The position numbers were made by a program, and so were the translations under genes. 64,000 nt of DNA from positions 496,001 through 560,000 of the forward strand of contig JASISA010000007.1 in assembly GCA_031771865.1 (NCBI GenBank), given 5' to 3'. The DNA comes from Nothophaeocryptopus gaeumannii. Lineage: Eukaryota; Ascomycota; Dothideomycetes; Mycosphaerellales; Mycosphaerellaceae. Positions within the stretch are counted from its first letter, which is position 1. Each line of letters starts with the position of its first letter. Positions 20,290 to 30,960 of the stretch are shown here, in pieces. The notes beneath the pieces are model-generated. The model was given only the letters and a program-made list of their open reading frames with translations, made no database searches and was not told the origin of the DNA.

Positions 20290-23200
20290 CTATCTCGCAG
20301 AAACCTTCCCATTCAGCGTCCCATTCCCTACTCTCTCCTTCGCCTTCGCAGCCCCATTAGCAAGAGCAGCCTTCGCTTGTGGGACGACCTCATCTCTAAA
20401 CTCCACACCCCTAACAAACACCTCGCTCAGTGCCTCCAGTCCGGCAACAAACACACAAAGCACACTCGCGATGACAAACATGGATATGCTCTCTCCAATC
20501 TCCAACCAACTCCCTTCATCTCTTACTTCCCAGAAGAAGCGCAGAGTCAAGTAGTCTCCAATGCCCATGACTACAGCAAATAAGCTGCCACCACGTAACC
20601 GTAGTCGTTTTGTGAGAATGCCGAGGTTGGCGGAGACCAGCGCGAATGGAGCCAGTAACTTGAGAACCAGAAGCGCGCCTTGGCTGAATGGGTCGAACAC
20701 TGGGAGCAGGCGGTAGACGGCATCGAGGGAGAAGGAAGATACAGATGCGATGTTTCCAGTGCTGAAGAAGGCTGACTGCAAAAGGAAGAGGAAGAAGAGA
20801 CATATGCGCGCATCCGAAAGCGTGAGAGCTCTCAAGTCGCCAGTGGAAAATGCAAACTCGCGAGACTTTGCCGCGTCGACGGCTGGTGCGAGGGGTGTCG
20901 TGACGTCAATTAAAGGTGTTTTGTCACCCGCTGCTGAAGCGGAAGATGCGGCGGTGCCGAACTTCTGGTGGATGCGGTGCTCGAGGCGCACCCATGAGAC
21001 CAAGGTAACGGCGATGGCGAAGTAGAAGAGGCCTTCGTACGAGATCGTGAGAATGATGAAAAGCGGGCCGAATGCGAGGAAGATGACTGCGAGCCGGTGA
21101 AGGTAGTGGTTTCGAGGTCGCAAGGCGTGGAAAAATGGTACGACGAGCGATGCAACTGTAGAACACGTTAGCATTGAATGCAGAAGACCATGCACGCCTC
21201 GCAATCAGCGTGCCTGAGACTGTTCAAGGTCTGTTGTAATATCGCTCTTTCGCCTGGTTGCAGGGCCGTTCAGCCATCGACGGTGGCAGCGACGGTAATG
21301 GCGTGTCTAGAATCGTTGGCCGGTCCCGATCCCTCGTGAAGACTCTCGGGCCTCGCAGTTCTGATAGCGTGGTTGTATGCACCCAAGTCATGAAGTATCT
21401 CGACGACCAACACGTTCTCGAGGCTCTTGCATTCTTCTCACAGAACGAGTCGGCGCCATCGACCTGCGCGCAGACGACTTCGTCTTGCAGGAAAGTCATG
21501 AGTACTTTGCGCGTGGGAGATCCATAATAGTAGTCCAGCCAGAACTCTGTACTCTCGGGCGCACGGCGGAATTTGCGAGGCCGAAAGAAGAGTTTGTATG
21601 GAATGTGCCAGAGCAATAACCAGAGTGCTGAGAGCGTAAACCCAATGGGCAGGTAAATGATCAAGAATAGGCCAAACGGTACCTGAGCCTACCAGGAATG
21701 CTTCTTGAAGGCCTCAACAGGATGTTCGATTGTCTGTAGAACGTCTTCCAGAGCCTGGGGATCTGTGGCCAGGATTGCCATTATCCGCTTGTAAGGATGC
21801 AATGAACAATGGGAGAAACGCCTGCGGCCCGTGGATGGTAGAATCGTGATCGAGCCCCGTCGTGATAATGTTGATGAATATCTGATAGAACGCTTGCGAC
21901 CCGTGCATTTATGAAAGGGGAGAAGAAAAAGCGGGAAGCTTACTCAATGTTGCCCAGCCCACCATTTGCGCGCCGAGAGGAAGGCCCTGTTTCGCCTGCA
22001 GAGAAGCCACACTGGACCTAGTCACGGTCATAGCAAGTGCTACCAGGCCGACTTGCACACCGAAGATAAGTCGCGATACACCATCGGCATCGGCAGCGCT
22101 CAGGCCAGCCTTGGCAGGCGCAGCCTGCATAAGCAAGCTCTTCTCGAATGCGATGTAGAGTACACCAAGCACAAGGATTAGCAGGCCGCCGAGCATTCTG
22201 CAAGGTCGCATGTCAGTATCTTTCTTCCAATCGAGTGCACCAGAACGGGACATACATTAAATTGGAGCTTTCCACCTTCATTGCTGGAAGTAGAGTGAAT
22301 ATACTCATTGAAGTGCACGAAAGCGCCCAGGTGGCACAGAGCAGCCAGTTTGACTTGACGAAGTCAGTGCCATAGATTATTGGCCAAGCTGCGAAGAGAA
22401 CGTAAATTATCGTATAGATCTGTCGATGGTAGTAGCTTTGAACCTGGTATCAAGTTAGCCTCATGAGTAGCGCGCCGAAGAGGGCAGCTTACCATGATTT
22501 CGAGCAACACCAAATACATTAGCGCGTTTAGTCCGAGCTTCGCCGCCTCAGTTTTGGAGAACTTGGTAAATAGCCTTCGCTTCGCCTCGAGAAGGGCTTC
22601 TCTCCGTGCAAACACTTCCTCCCAGAACATAACAGGGAAGAAGGCATAGGCATAATAGGTGATCGGCGAGGCTTGGAAGAGCAACAGGCTGTAGAGGCCT
22701 ACCAAAATAGAGGAGAAGGCCATGATGGATCCAGTACCTCTCTTGACCTCCACTTTACCATCAAGCATGTGCACGTCAATTGCCGTCGTGAAAGCAAACG
22801 CAATCCATCCAGCATAGCCAGCTGTCACCAGTGCCCGCAGAAAGAGCCAAGCATAGGTCTGAAGATACCGCAGCCCATCTAGGCCGAGTTGGATCAGGTC
22901 ATTCGATTGGCGAATAGCATTCTGGGTGTCCTTGTTTCTGATAAGTTGATCGATGGTGTTCAGTCGGTTTTCCACACTGTGCTCGGCATCTGCGAATCCA
23001 TGGTATGGCTTATAACGCAGAACCATGGCCATCTTCTCACGCTCCTTCACATGGTACATTTCCAGAATCTCCTTGGCATTGGTCATGATTGCTTTGGCCT
23101 TTTGCTCGCCATTGGCATCCAAGTAAGACAGCGGAAGCTTCCCGACGGAGTTGACCGGAAATTCCAGGCCAGCCAAGTAGGCCATCAACGCTGCTACATC

Positions 23201-24286
23201 GGCCTGCCAGACATCGTGTCGCTGGACATGGTCAAGTGCCCAATCTGAAGAGAAGCCATCCTCATGTCCAGGAGCCTTCCCTTCAGATACTGTGATCGGC
23301 TTCGCGACTCCAGAACCCCAAGTGATCAACGGTGTTCGTGTATTGTCAGGATGACCATCACCGTGGCTGCCCCAATCGCTCATACCATGATCCGCGGTAA
23401 AGACAAACGCGGTATCGCCGTCTCCATAGAAGCTGTTGATGACCTCAGTGATCTCTTGCACGCCCTTGTCGACAATCTGGATGTTTTTCAGGTACTCGTT
23501 GGAGTATGGTCGATACGCATGCCCGGTGGTGTCCAGCCCCAGCAGATGCAGGAAGAATACAACCTTGTCCTGCCGCAGCCGCGCATTCAGTGCCGCATCA
23601 GTCTCGGCATCCTTGAACAACTGCTTGACGCGATCGAAGACCCAGTAGTCCAGTTCAGTAGCATCCTTACTGAAGTCCTCAAATTCGTGGCCATATGTTG
23701 CATCTTCTACTCTTCCTGGTGTTGCTCCCGTCGAGAACATAGGCAAGATGTCTGGACTACCCCAACTCCATGTATGCCGACTTCTATTGAAGACACTGTC
23801 GAAGTTCACGGGATTCAGTTTCCAACCCGTAGCTACGGCTGAGACATCCTCATACAACCCCGCGATCAGTGCCACATGTCCAGGCCTTGATTCCGTCGGT
23901 ACGCGAGTATGGGAAACACCGAATGTGCCGTGTTCGAGAACGCGAGATCGTAGGAAGGGGGCCATTGGGACGAGTTCCTCGGGCGAGGTGTCATTGGCGG
24001 ACCTTGATGGGTCGGGGAAGAATTGGAAGGCCTTGTCGGCACGGAGACCATCTCCTGTAGTGATCATTAGCTCTATACATACCCGAGAGCGCTGAGTGGT
24101 ATACAAAGACCTACCAACATATAGAACCAACCGCTTGGCGGGGGCTTTGGCTTGGGATTCGACTCCATAGGCGCGCATTCCACTCACAATGGGCGACACA
24201 AAGTAGATGTCGAAGATGGAGTAGATGTAGATCAGGTGGAAGACCACCGCGATCCCCAAGAATCCCAAGCGACCGAGCCGCGCCAT
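20290..24286 (-). CDS. MCD4: Mcd4/PIG-N, GPI ethanolamine phosphate transferase 1
   Basis: ER membrane enzyme adding ethanolamine phosphate to the first mannose of GPI precursors, essential for wall mannoproteins. Five exons: 24286-24115, 24054-22493, 22443-22256, 22197-21944 and 21155-20290, total 1013 aa, close to other fungal Mcd4. The introns are 60, 50, 58 and 788 nt. An N-terminal membrane anchor is followed by the lumenal alkaline-phosphatase-like catalytic domain, with metal-site regions at GDGLRADKAF, TESRPGHVALIAG, FLHLLGLDTTGHAYRPYS and FTADHGMSDWGSHGDG. The C-terminal PigN domain has about a dozen membrane helices, with SFLDAVYRLLPVFDPFSQ-like and NHYLHRLAVIFLAFGPLF signatures. 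The 60-nt first intron is a multiple of three without stops, so its retention would stay in frame. The last intron is exceptionally long for this locus. Confidence 0.92.
21156..21943 (-). other. Unusually long (788 nt) MCD4 intron with a coding-like interior
   Basis: Donor GTAAGC at 21943 and acceptor CTACAG at 21156 join GWATL to ASLVVPFFHALRP, which is contiguous in other Mcd4 proteins, so the whole block is removed. Inside, on the same strand, frames 21908-21714 and 21664-21224 are open. The second encodes a membrane-like segment (LIIYLPIGFTLSALWLLLWHI, residues mostly hydrophobic) followed by a basic and then hydrophilic 100-residue stretch. A minus-strand frame from an ATG near 21784 reads towards it and ends in a TAG just before a CAG. 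I do not recognise the product. It may be an inserted gene relic or an intron-nested gene. Confidence 0.55.
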
Positions 24287-25111
24287 GGTGAGTATGGCGC
24301 CTCAAAACGAATGTCGATGGCAGAACAGGAGATGTATGTCTGCTGCTGACCATTACGGTTAAATCCATAACTTATGCGCGTCCAACACGAGCGCCTGAGG
24401 CGTGAACGTGCCCTGGAGAAACAATCGGTCCGAGCCCCAAGACCAGAGCTAGTCTAGATGGAGAAGGATGCCGCGTCTGCTTCTTGACCTCACATTCACT
24501 TTCAAAGAACCACGACTGCTTCGTCGCCACCATACAACCCTCCAAGTTCGATCTGCAGCTTGTCTACGAAGGTGAGCCCGCGCCCCAAAGACGTTTCGAC
24601 TCCAGTCAGATTGCTCCTTGTTGGCGGCCGAGATCTTTAAGAGGGGGAAAAGATAGTGGCATTTGAAAGCTCTTGTATGGAGAGTGAACTTCGTAGTTCC
24701 GAAGCGGATGCGGGACTGTAGATTGGTGTGAGGGAGTATTCGAGCATATGATGGCAGTTGAGAGTTATGTCAGCGAACACAGAAGCACCTGGAAGTGAAT
24801 GTTTACTAAACTCTATTTTGGTGCACGGCTGTGGCCCGCCGGATCCGGCACAGCCCCACTCCCTTCCCTTCTGACCTCTTTCTCCATCAACACCGCGGCT
24901 TCCATCTTCGCCCTTTCACAGCTGCTTCTCGTCGTCGTCGCCCTTTTGGATCGCCTTGAATTCGGGCCGCCCTCCCGAAACCCCGGTGCTCGACGCACGT
25001 AGCTCGCGACGCTGTGTGCCAGGAACAAGGTCTATTCGGAAGAAAGATCAGCCGTCTCAATTGCCGCCGGCGGCCTTGCGATCGCAACAGGGCATCAATC
25101 AGGCCTCCAAG
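24287..25111. promoter_or_regulatory. Divergent promoter region MCD4 / CHIP-like gene
   Basis: An 825-bp gap between two divergent genes. A TC-rich stretch at about 24850-24940 precedes the right-hand gene. In-frame codons upstream of the chosen start at 25112 reach back to 24956 but look non-coding (Pro/Arg-rich, no family similarity). No other feature seen. Confidence 0.5.
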
Positions 25112-25996
25112 ATGTCTTACCTCGCAGAGCAATTGAAGGAAAAGGGTAATGCCTCATTTCGTAACGGAGAGTTCGCTGAAGCCGAAGACTTCTACACACA
25201 AGCCGTTCAGAAATACTCCCGGAATCCGCTTCTTTTCACGAACCGAGCCAACGTACGACTAAAACTCCACAAATGGGACGATGTTGTCAATGATTGTCTG
25301 AAATCAATCGAGATCACAAGACCTAATGGTCAAAACCACAAGGCCTGGTACTTCTTGGCGCAAGCTCAACTGGAGATGCATCGCCCGCGAGAAGCACTTT
25401 CCTCTGCGTTGAGAGCCTACGAACAAGTGTTGCATCCGGCTCCCGCTGCCAAGATTTCGCCTCAAGACCTTTCGACCTTCTCCAACTTTGCGCTTCGATG
25501 CAAGAAGGAGAAGTTCCGAGCTCGAGAACGGGAACGGCAAAGCAGACAAGGTGGCCTTCGAGCCGAAACTGAAGAGGTCTTTGAGCGGGCTCGGCAACAA
25601 GAACTAGATGGGATTTCATCACAGCTTCGTGCCGGCAAGCTCGGTACAATTGAAGCTTCTGAGCGCAGCGAAGAGATTCGACAGACCTATGCGGAGCGAA
25701 TCGAAGATCTGAAAGTGCTCTTCGAAGTGGCAGACCCGAAAAATCACAAGCAACGAGAAATACCAGATCATCTTATCGACATGATCACCTTTGAGCCGAT
25801 GCATGACCCTGTGATGACCAAGAGCGGTCATTCGTATGAAAGAGCGACGATATATGAGCATTTAAAACGTACCCCGACTGATCCTCTCACACGAAACCCT
25901 TTGACGAAGCATGATCTACGAAGCAACCTCGGACTCAAGGCCGCGTGTGATGAATTCTGGGAGAGTGGTGCGAGCGAGTGGGTTGTGGACTGGTAG
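25112..25996 (+). CDS. CHIP/STUB1-like TPR and U-box E3 ubiquitin ligase
   Basis: A co-chaperone E3 that binds Hsp70/Hsp90 C-termini through TPRs and ubiquitinates their clients. Single exon, 294 aa, close to human CHIP (303 aa). I start at MSYLAEQLKEKGNASFRNGEF because the first TPR helix begins at residue 4. TPR 1-3 cover about residues 4-115 with the expected GNASF...A, TNRANVRLKL and YFLAQAQLEM...EAL positions. A charged coiled-coil follows (KKEKFRARERERQSRQ). The U-box is at about 217-290: IPDHLIDMITFEPMHDPVMTKSGHSYERA, then the PLTRNPLT loop. This matches CHIP order exactly. The gene is absent from budding yeast but common in filamentous fungi. Expression is probably constitutive; no regulatory site was identified. 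Confidence 0.9.
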   Translation: MSYLAEQLKEKGNASFRNGEFAEAEDFYTQAVQKYSRNPLLFTNRANVRLKLHKWDDVVNDCLKSIEITRPNGQNHKAWYFLAQAQLEMHRPREALSSALRAYEQVLHPAPAAKISPQDLSTFSNFALRCKKEKFRARERERQSRQGGLRAETEEVFERARQQELDGISSQLRAGKLGTIEASERSEEIRQTYAERIEDLKVLFEVADPKNHKQREIPDHLIDMITFEPMHDPVMTKSGHSYERATIYEHLKRTPTDPLTRNPLTKHDLRSNLGLKAACDEFWESGASEWVVDW

Positions 25997-26057
25997 AATG
26001 CCTCATCTCTGGTGCATAGTATGAGCTACAGATCTAGCCTCAATACGACATTCGTCA

Positions 26058-27230
26058 TCACAGCCCAAAAACCCCCACGAATATTACCTTGACATCCATC
26101 GACTGCAGAGCAAGGATATCAGCCAATGGAAAATCTCCTCCAGAGACGACGCTACTTCCTGGCTCGACCTTGCGGATAACGCCCTCATCATATAGCTTCT
26201 CCACAAGCGCCAACAGCATACCATCGCAGTCTTTCCGAGCAATGAAGTCAACCGTCACGCGCAAATACTCCGTATGACTGGTGATAGTCGATCAGTACGG
26301 TACCTCTCCAATTGGCACCACGATATCCGGAACCCCAGCGAAGACCGATATGCGACTCGTTGAAAAGGCTTGAGGTGCGGTGGGGCCGGAAAGATAGGCA
26401 TTTCGGCACTTGGGTGACGGCGTCCGGGGAACGTACACGAGGATATGCTTCAAGCATGTTTCTGGATCTGCTGGTAGGGTCTCCGCGTTGATCCGTTCTT
26501 GAAATTTGGACTTCTTCGCGACGGCGTCTTGAATTGTATCTTGAATGTCATCTGCGACTGCCCACCGGACTAGAAGACTGGGATTGACGAATGGAAATCG
26601 ACCGTCATTGGCTGCCGCATAGAATGCATGGAATGGATCTCGCACTAGTTCTGCCTGCCGTCTGGATGTTATGACATCGCAGGTGGTATTGAAGAAGGTC
26701 GCCAAGGGCGGAGAATTCAGCTTTGAAGATGACCAAGCACTGTTGACGTTCAGAGTCGTCGTGTTTGCTGCCAGGTACTCCGTCAAGTTGCCCAGAAAGC
26801 TCAGAATTGTGGCTGCGAAGGTTGAGGATGCACTTTCCGGGAATCCAATTGTCAGCATACTCGCGGGAAAGCTGCTCGCTGCTGTTAAGTTGGTGTCGTA
26901 TAAGGCTTTGGCTGCGGCGCTCCAGAGTACTGGATCACGAGTGACAATGCCAGCTGTGTCCAGCTCTGCAGGGAGTGGCATTACTCCGTCAAGTGATACG
27001 AGGCCATGGGAAGGGCGACTTCCGAACACGCCGTTGATCTGACCTGGACTGCGGATGCTTCCTCCAGTGTCGGGCCCGAGAGCGATATCGAGCCACGGAT
27101 AAGAGCCTGTTCGTCAGCCTTACCACAATGTTTCAGGGAGCATTGAGTACTTACCAATGGCTGCCGCTGGCCCAGCTGACGAAGAAAATGGATCTTGATG
27201 CCCTTCACCTCGTGGATTGAAAGGGGCATG
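26058..27230 (-). pseudogene. Decayed amidase (amidase signature family), truncated with an in-frame stop
   Basis: The minus strand encodes the C-terminal two thirds of a fungal amidase. Pieces are PFNPRGEGHQDPFSSSAGPA (up to 27155), a 48-nt GT-AG intron (27154-27107), then SYPWLDIALGPDTGGSIRS with the signature-sequence serines, and VFGSRPSHGLVSLDGVMPL. The frame then runs to GVPDIVVPIGEVPY, where TGA at 26294-26292 interrupts it. The same frame continues beyond the stop with SHTEYLRVTVDFIARKDCDG, the expected family continuation, so the stop is a nonsense mutation. The N-terminal third, including the catalytic-lysine region, is missing: homology ends near 27230 where an oppositely oriented oxidase fragment begins. 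Not functional as seen. Confidence 0.8.
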
Positions 27231-28220
27231 ATCACAGATGCTGTATGGACAGCGTCTGACTACGACATCTTCTGGGACGAAGGAGAGCACCACTCCAACC
27301 TTGCACTCGACAGCGGTCCGAGCACTCTGGGCGAGACCGAGTGGAAATGCGTAGACGGAGGCTTCAACAGGACATCAGATGCTTTCTTACCTTATGCTGA
27401 ACCGCAAGGCGACGAAGCTCGACGCTGTGACAAACGCCCAGGGCCAAACCGAAACTCATCTCTCCTGGTCCAACGGCTCTGGTAAGAATCGCACAACTGG
27501 TTCGAAGAAGTACGACTATACCCTCGTGGCTGTGCCCTTCACCATGACACGCTTCATGGATCTGCCAAGCTTCTCGTCTGTCCTCGGCTGAGCCATCAGC
27601 GAAGCCGGCTTGCGCTTCAAATCTGCCTGCAAAGTCTCGCTGCTCTTTAAAGAGCGCTTCTGAGGAAAGGGTGAACGTCCAATCTTTGGCGACTACTCAA
27701 AGCCCGAGAGTGCTGCTGCGGGAGCTCTCTACTACCCTGTCTACGGCCTCAACGAGACTGGTCGGACGGGTTTGATCACTCACTACTGTGGCGGCGACTG
27801 GAGTGATCGCTTCGTGAGCTTCTAGATCAACAACACGTTGACCTGATGTTGAATACGATTGTGAGCTTGCATTGCGAGGAGGTTCGAGAACTCTACACAG
27901 GCGATGATGCAAGGCTATGCTGGCTACAGGATGAGCACACTGCAACCTCTTGGTGCAGACCTCATGTTGAGCAACAAAAGCTTTACATTCCTGCCTACCA
28001 CACCACGGAGCACAACACCACATTCATTGGAAAGCACACGGCTCCTATACATGCATGGATCAGCTCGTCTTTGCACTCTGCCGCCAGAGGTGCCATCCAG
28101 TTGCTGCTTGAGGTGGAAATGCTTGATGAAGCGAAAGAGCTGAATCAAAGGTGGATGGGACAATGGATCGGCCTGGATACTACATCCAGTGCCCACAAGG
28201 GTCAAATGGTTGATAGATAG
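27231..28220 (+). pseudogene. Decayed flavin amine oxidase (L-amino-acid-oxidase-like), 3' half only
   Basis: Plus-strand pieces align in order to the C-terminal half of fungal flavin-containing amine oxidases: TEWKCVDGGFNRTSDAFLPY (27330-27395), a frameshift, LNRKATKLDAVTNAQGQTET, YTLVAVPFTMTRFMDLP, a TGA at 27589, AISEAGLRFKSACKVSLLFK, a TGA at 27660, GALYYPVYGLNETGR, GDWSDRFVSF, a TAG near 27823, another frameshift, then an intact end with RELYTGDDARLCWLQDEHT and FIGKHTAPIHAWISSSLHSA. The N-terminal FAD-binding half is gone. The last codons of the surviving frame (after WIGLDTTS) come from the mobile element inserted at 28187. Clearly non-functional. Confidence 0.82.
28187..28203 (+). repeat. 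Left terminal inverted repeat
   Basis: CAGTGCCCACAAGGGTC, the exact reverse complement of 28646-28662. It is preceded directly by the 8-bp target copy ACTACATC. Confidence 0.88.
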
Positions 28221-28645
28221 TTGACTAGTTGATTGAGGAATTCTATACTCAACCAGTCAATTAACCTGCGATTCGATTAGTCAACTATGCGTCTTTCAAG
28301 TCAATCAACCAGTCAACCACCTCGCTGTTTATTGGAAATACTTACTTGTTCCACAACGTAGGGGCCAATTAACATGGCCTATACTGGCATGCACTTAGAC
28401 TAACTCCAACCTTACTAGGAGATTATAAACGGCCTTCTAAAACCAGCTGAGTTCAAGACTTATATAGGCAATACCTACCGTAGATGGCTAAGATATACCT
28501 CTAAGCTACCGGTCAATTAACCAGCTATTGCACCTAGTCAGTCATCCCTCAATTAACTAAGTAGGGTTGTCCTTCAGTCAATCTTCAACCAACCGCTGCC
28601 TTGTCAACCAACCAAGCAAGATCTAGTCAACCAAGCCGGTTGGTC

Positions 28646-28662
28646 GACCCTTGTGGGCACTG
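28646..28662 (-). repeat. Right terminal inverted repeat
   Basis: GACCCTTGTGGGCACTG on the plus strand, the inverted partner of the left end. It is followed directly by the 8-bp target copy ATTACATC. Confidence 0.88.
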
Positions 28663-28814
28663 ATTACATCTGAGGTTGCGAGCTTGCCCAAACCGGATAC
28701 TTGTCAATGAGCACTCACATCCCATAACCCGCAACAACACTTCGGCTATGAATATGGTGGAAGCTGAAGGCCAATCACCAGAAATTATATCTGCCATTAA
28801 GCCTCATCGGACCA

Positions 28815-30418
28815 TCAATTTTTCTTTGGCAGAATATGCTCATCTTTCACCTCGTCCTCCACAATCGAGTGAGCAGCATGCTCTTCAACAACATGCTTCG
28901 GGATGACGACGTCTTCCTCGCCATTGAAGTATTCAGTCTCCTCAATGCAGAATATTGCCAGCAATGCGAAGACGATAAACCCAGTAGCGTAGAACGTGAA
29001 TATGACGGCCGCCTCCCTGACGTATGGGACTGCGATGGAGTCCACGCCAAAGCAAATCGCTTCTCCAGCAGCCAGACATCCGCGAAAGATACCGGTGTAG
29101 TTCGCGCTCTTGCGAGGACTGTTTGTCAAAGCCCCAAGGCAATACAAGATGGCATATTGCCATAGAGAGCCAGTGATCCAGTTCAGCGTGAACAGGAAGA
29201 AAATCGGAACGAAGCCATCGTCGCTCCAGTCAAGAGGGTCTGTTGGTGGGTTGGATCGATCGTAATTCCGTACGCGGATGATCTCCCACATCCAAACAGC
29301 GATGAGTGATATGCCCACCACGCCGAGGCCCAAGAGCGCGCGCGTTCTTCGTTTCCATGGACGATGGTCCAAAATAAGCTGAAGACCCCATCCCGCCGGT
29401 ATCTGCAGCACAACAGACACGAATGACAACAGTGATCGAGTTCGCATGTTGTTGTGGAAAGCGTTGACGGAGCCGCCGTAGACGAAGAAGCACCGCACTG
29501 GCAGAAAGCCCGGTATCATGACAAGTATTTTCCAGTCTTTGAACGTCTGAATCGTAGCTTGGACCTCCTTCACGAAGCCACGAGCTTTCACCACGCCGAC
29601 AGCGGTGCCATCGTCGCGAATGACCTTATTCGGAGGTAGTAGAGAGAAGGCGATTAGCATGCCCACACCTTCCAAAACCATGAATACAATGTACACAGCG
29701 GGTGGACATCCTGAGTCCGATTCGACCTGCCGCAGTCAGATTCCAAACGTGGGCGTTTCTAAGTCCCGTGCACGTACCGAATTGCGATTGATGATGAGAG
29801 GTATGATGCCGCCAATAGCAGAGCCGAGGGCTTGAAGATTCACAGACCGCGTAATATAGCTACCGCACTCTTGCTCCTCGGAATATGACATGGCGATATA
29901 GCCCATAGTGACGAAGATGAGTCCGGCGGAGATCTGTCTTCGTCAGTCTGCCGATCTCCGATTCTCAATTACGATAAATGATATACTCCGACACAAACAC
30001 CGGCGAAGATGGGAAATGCCTGCTTGCCAAAGCTATCAGAATACCAAAGAGAGCCGATGTAAATGATATATCCAGCGACGCCAAGACAGGCTGTGATGGA
30101 AGGGCCTATGGTGTTTAAAATGGATCCGCCGAACCAGCAGGAGAACACCCAGACTGTAGAGAGCGTAGCATTCACGATCTGTACTGTCGAGGCGGAATTG
30201 GGTCTGCCGCCACCAGCTCCAAGCAGATTGAGAGCGACATAAAACCCACCAGTCAGACCGATGAGACTACCGATGATGATGCTGCTGTAATCAGCGGAGG
30301 TTTTGGATCATGTCGATGGAGTTCCAACTCACTTTTGCCAGTATGGAGAGTTCTGACGGACTTCAGGAAGGCCTGGAATCTTCACGGCGCCAGGTATTCT
30401 CACTGAAGTGTTACTCAT
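28815..30418 (-). CDS. UNC93/MFS-like multi-pass membrane protein
   Basis: Four exons (30418-30333, 30284-29987, 29933-29778, 29726-28815) encode 483 aa; the introns are 48, 53 and 51 nt, all GT-AG. The start MSNTSVRIPGAVKIPGLPE leads into the first helix, SIIIGSLIGLTGGFYVALNLLGAGGG. About 11 helices follow, with the family pattern GKQAFPIFAGVCVG, IGGIIPLIINRNS, FVYGGSVNAFHNNMRTRSL and the late LNWITGSLWQYAILYCLG. The cytosolic tail is acidic (GEEDVVIPKHVVEEH). UNC93-like (formerly DUF895) fungal proteins are plasma-membrane proteins of unknown cargo, sometimes in metabolite loci. It is the only intact transporter gene in the decayed 26-36 kb island. The exon phases all agree, so the model is good; the substrate is unknown. 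Confidence 0.82.
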
Positions 30419-30960
30419 GATGCAACTACCAAACAAATGTTCGCTCTGCCGAAGACCTTCGCATCGAGGGCCATGCCGCTTTTCTACATACGTATCGCCG
30501 GGAGGACTTTAAAGATAGTGAGTTAGCTCGCACGTCTTTACTAGCATGCTGCATTGTTCTTCCCAATGTACAGAGATAAGGCACTTCATGATCTGTTTGC
30601 ACGGCCCAGCAGCGAACCCAAATCATGTTCGAGCCGTAATGCTCAGGCCACAGCATTGATGGCAAATTACAGACGTGCCAATTACCTCCATCAAGACTCG
30701 ATCATCCAATTAGCATTCGTCGATAGAAGGTGAAGTGATGTCTCTACGCTGATGGCCAATGAATACGAGCGTCGTAGCTGCAAGGATCAGGGTCTCAAGC
30801 CATGCGCGACTGGAGCACAGCTCCGATGTCCCTGCATGAGCATATCGAGTAGCTCTTGAGAGGACAAATGCACGATAAAGTAACCAAAGACTGCTCGAAG
30901 GAAGAGTCGTGGACTGTTAATTCGAAACCAGTATCTTTCTCTCGACCTAGCAGACATCGG
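30419..30960. other. Intergenic upstream of the UNC93-like gene
   Basis: About 540 bp that should hold the promoter of the minus-strand transporter. Short frames on both strands show no recognisable protein. Nothing else supported. Confidence 0.45.

Larger units (their letters stand above)
28187..28662. mobile_element. 476-bp non-autonomous hAT-like element (MITE)
   Basis: The ends are perfect 17-bp inverted repeats, CAGTGCCCACAAGGGTC, at 28187-28203 and 28646-28662. They are flanked by 8-bp copies ACTACATC (28179-28186) and ATTACATC (28663-28670), identical at 7 of 8 positions. The 8-bp duplication and the CAGTG terminus are hallmarks of hAT transposons. The interior has no long reading frame, so a transposase must come from elsewhere. 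Both subterminal regions are dense in short repeats of the AGTCAACCA / TAGTTGACT type in both orientations, probable transposase-binding sites. It lies in the 3' end of the decayed amine oxidase. The mismatch in the duplication suggests an old insertion or a C-to-T change. Confidence 0.85.

Noticed and set aside
21224..21908. Independent gene inside the MCD4 intron
   Set aside because: The two frames are separated by a stop, no clean start or splice pair joins them, and no family is recognised. Reported as an intron oddity only.
28215..28640. Tandem repeat or telomere-associated array of AGTCAACCA units
   Set aside because: The units are irregular and occur in both orientations within precise inverted ends, so they are better read as subterminal repeats of the hAT-like element.
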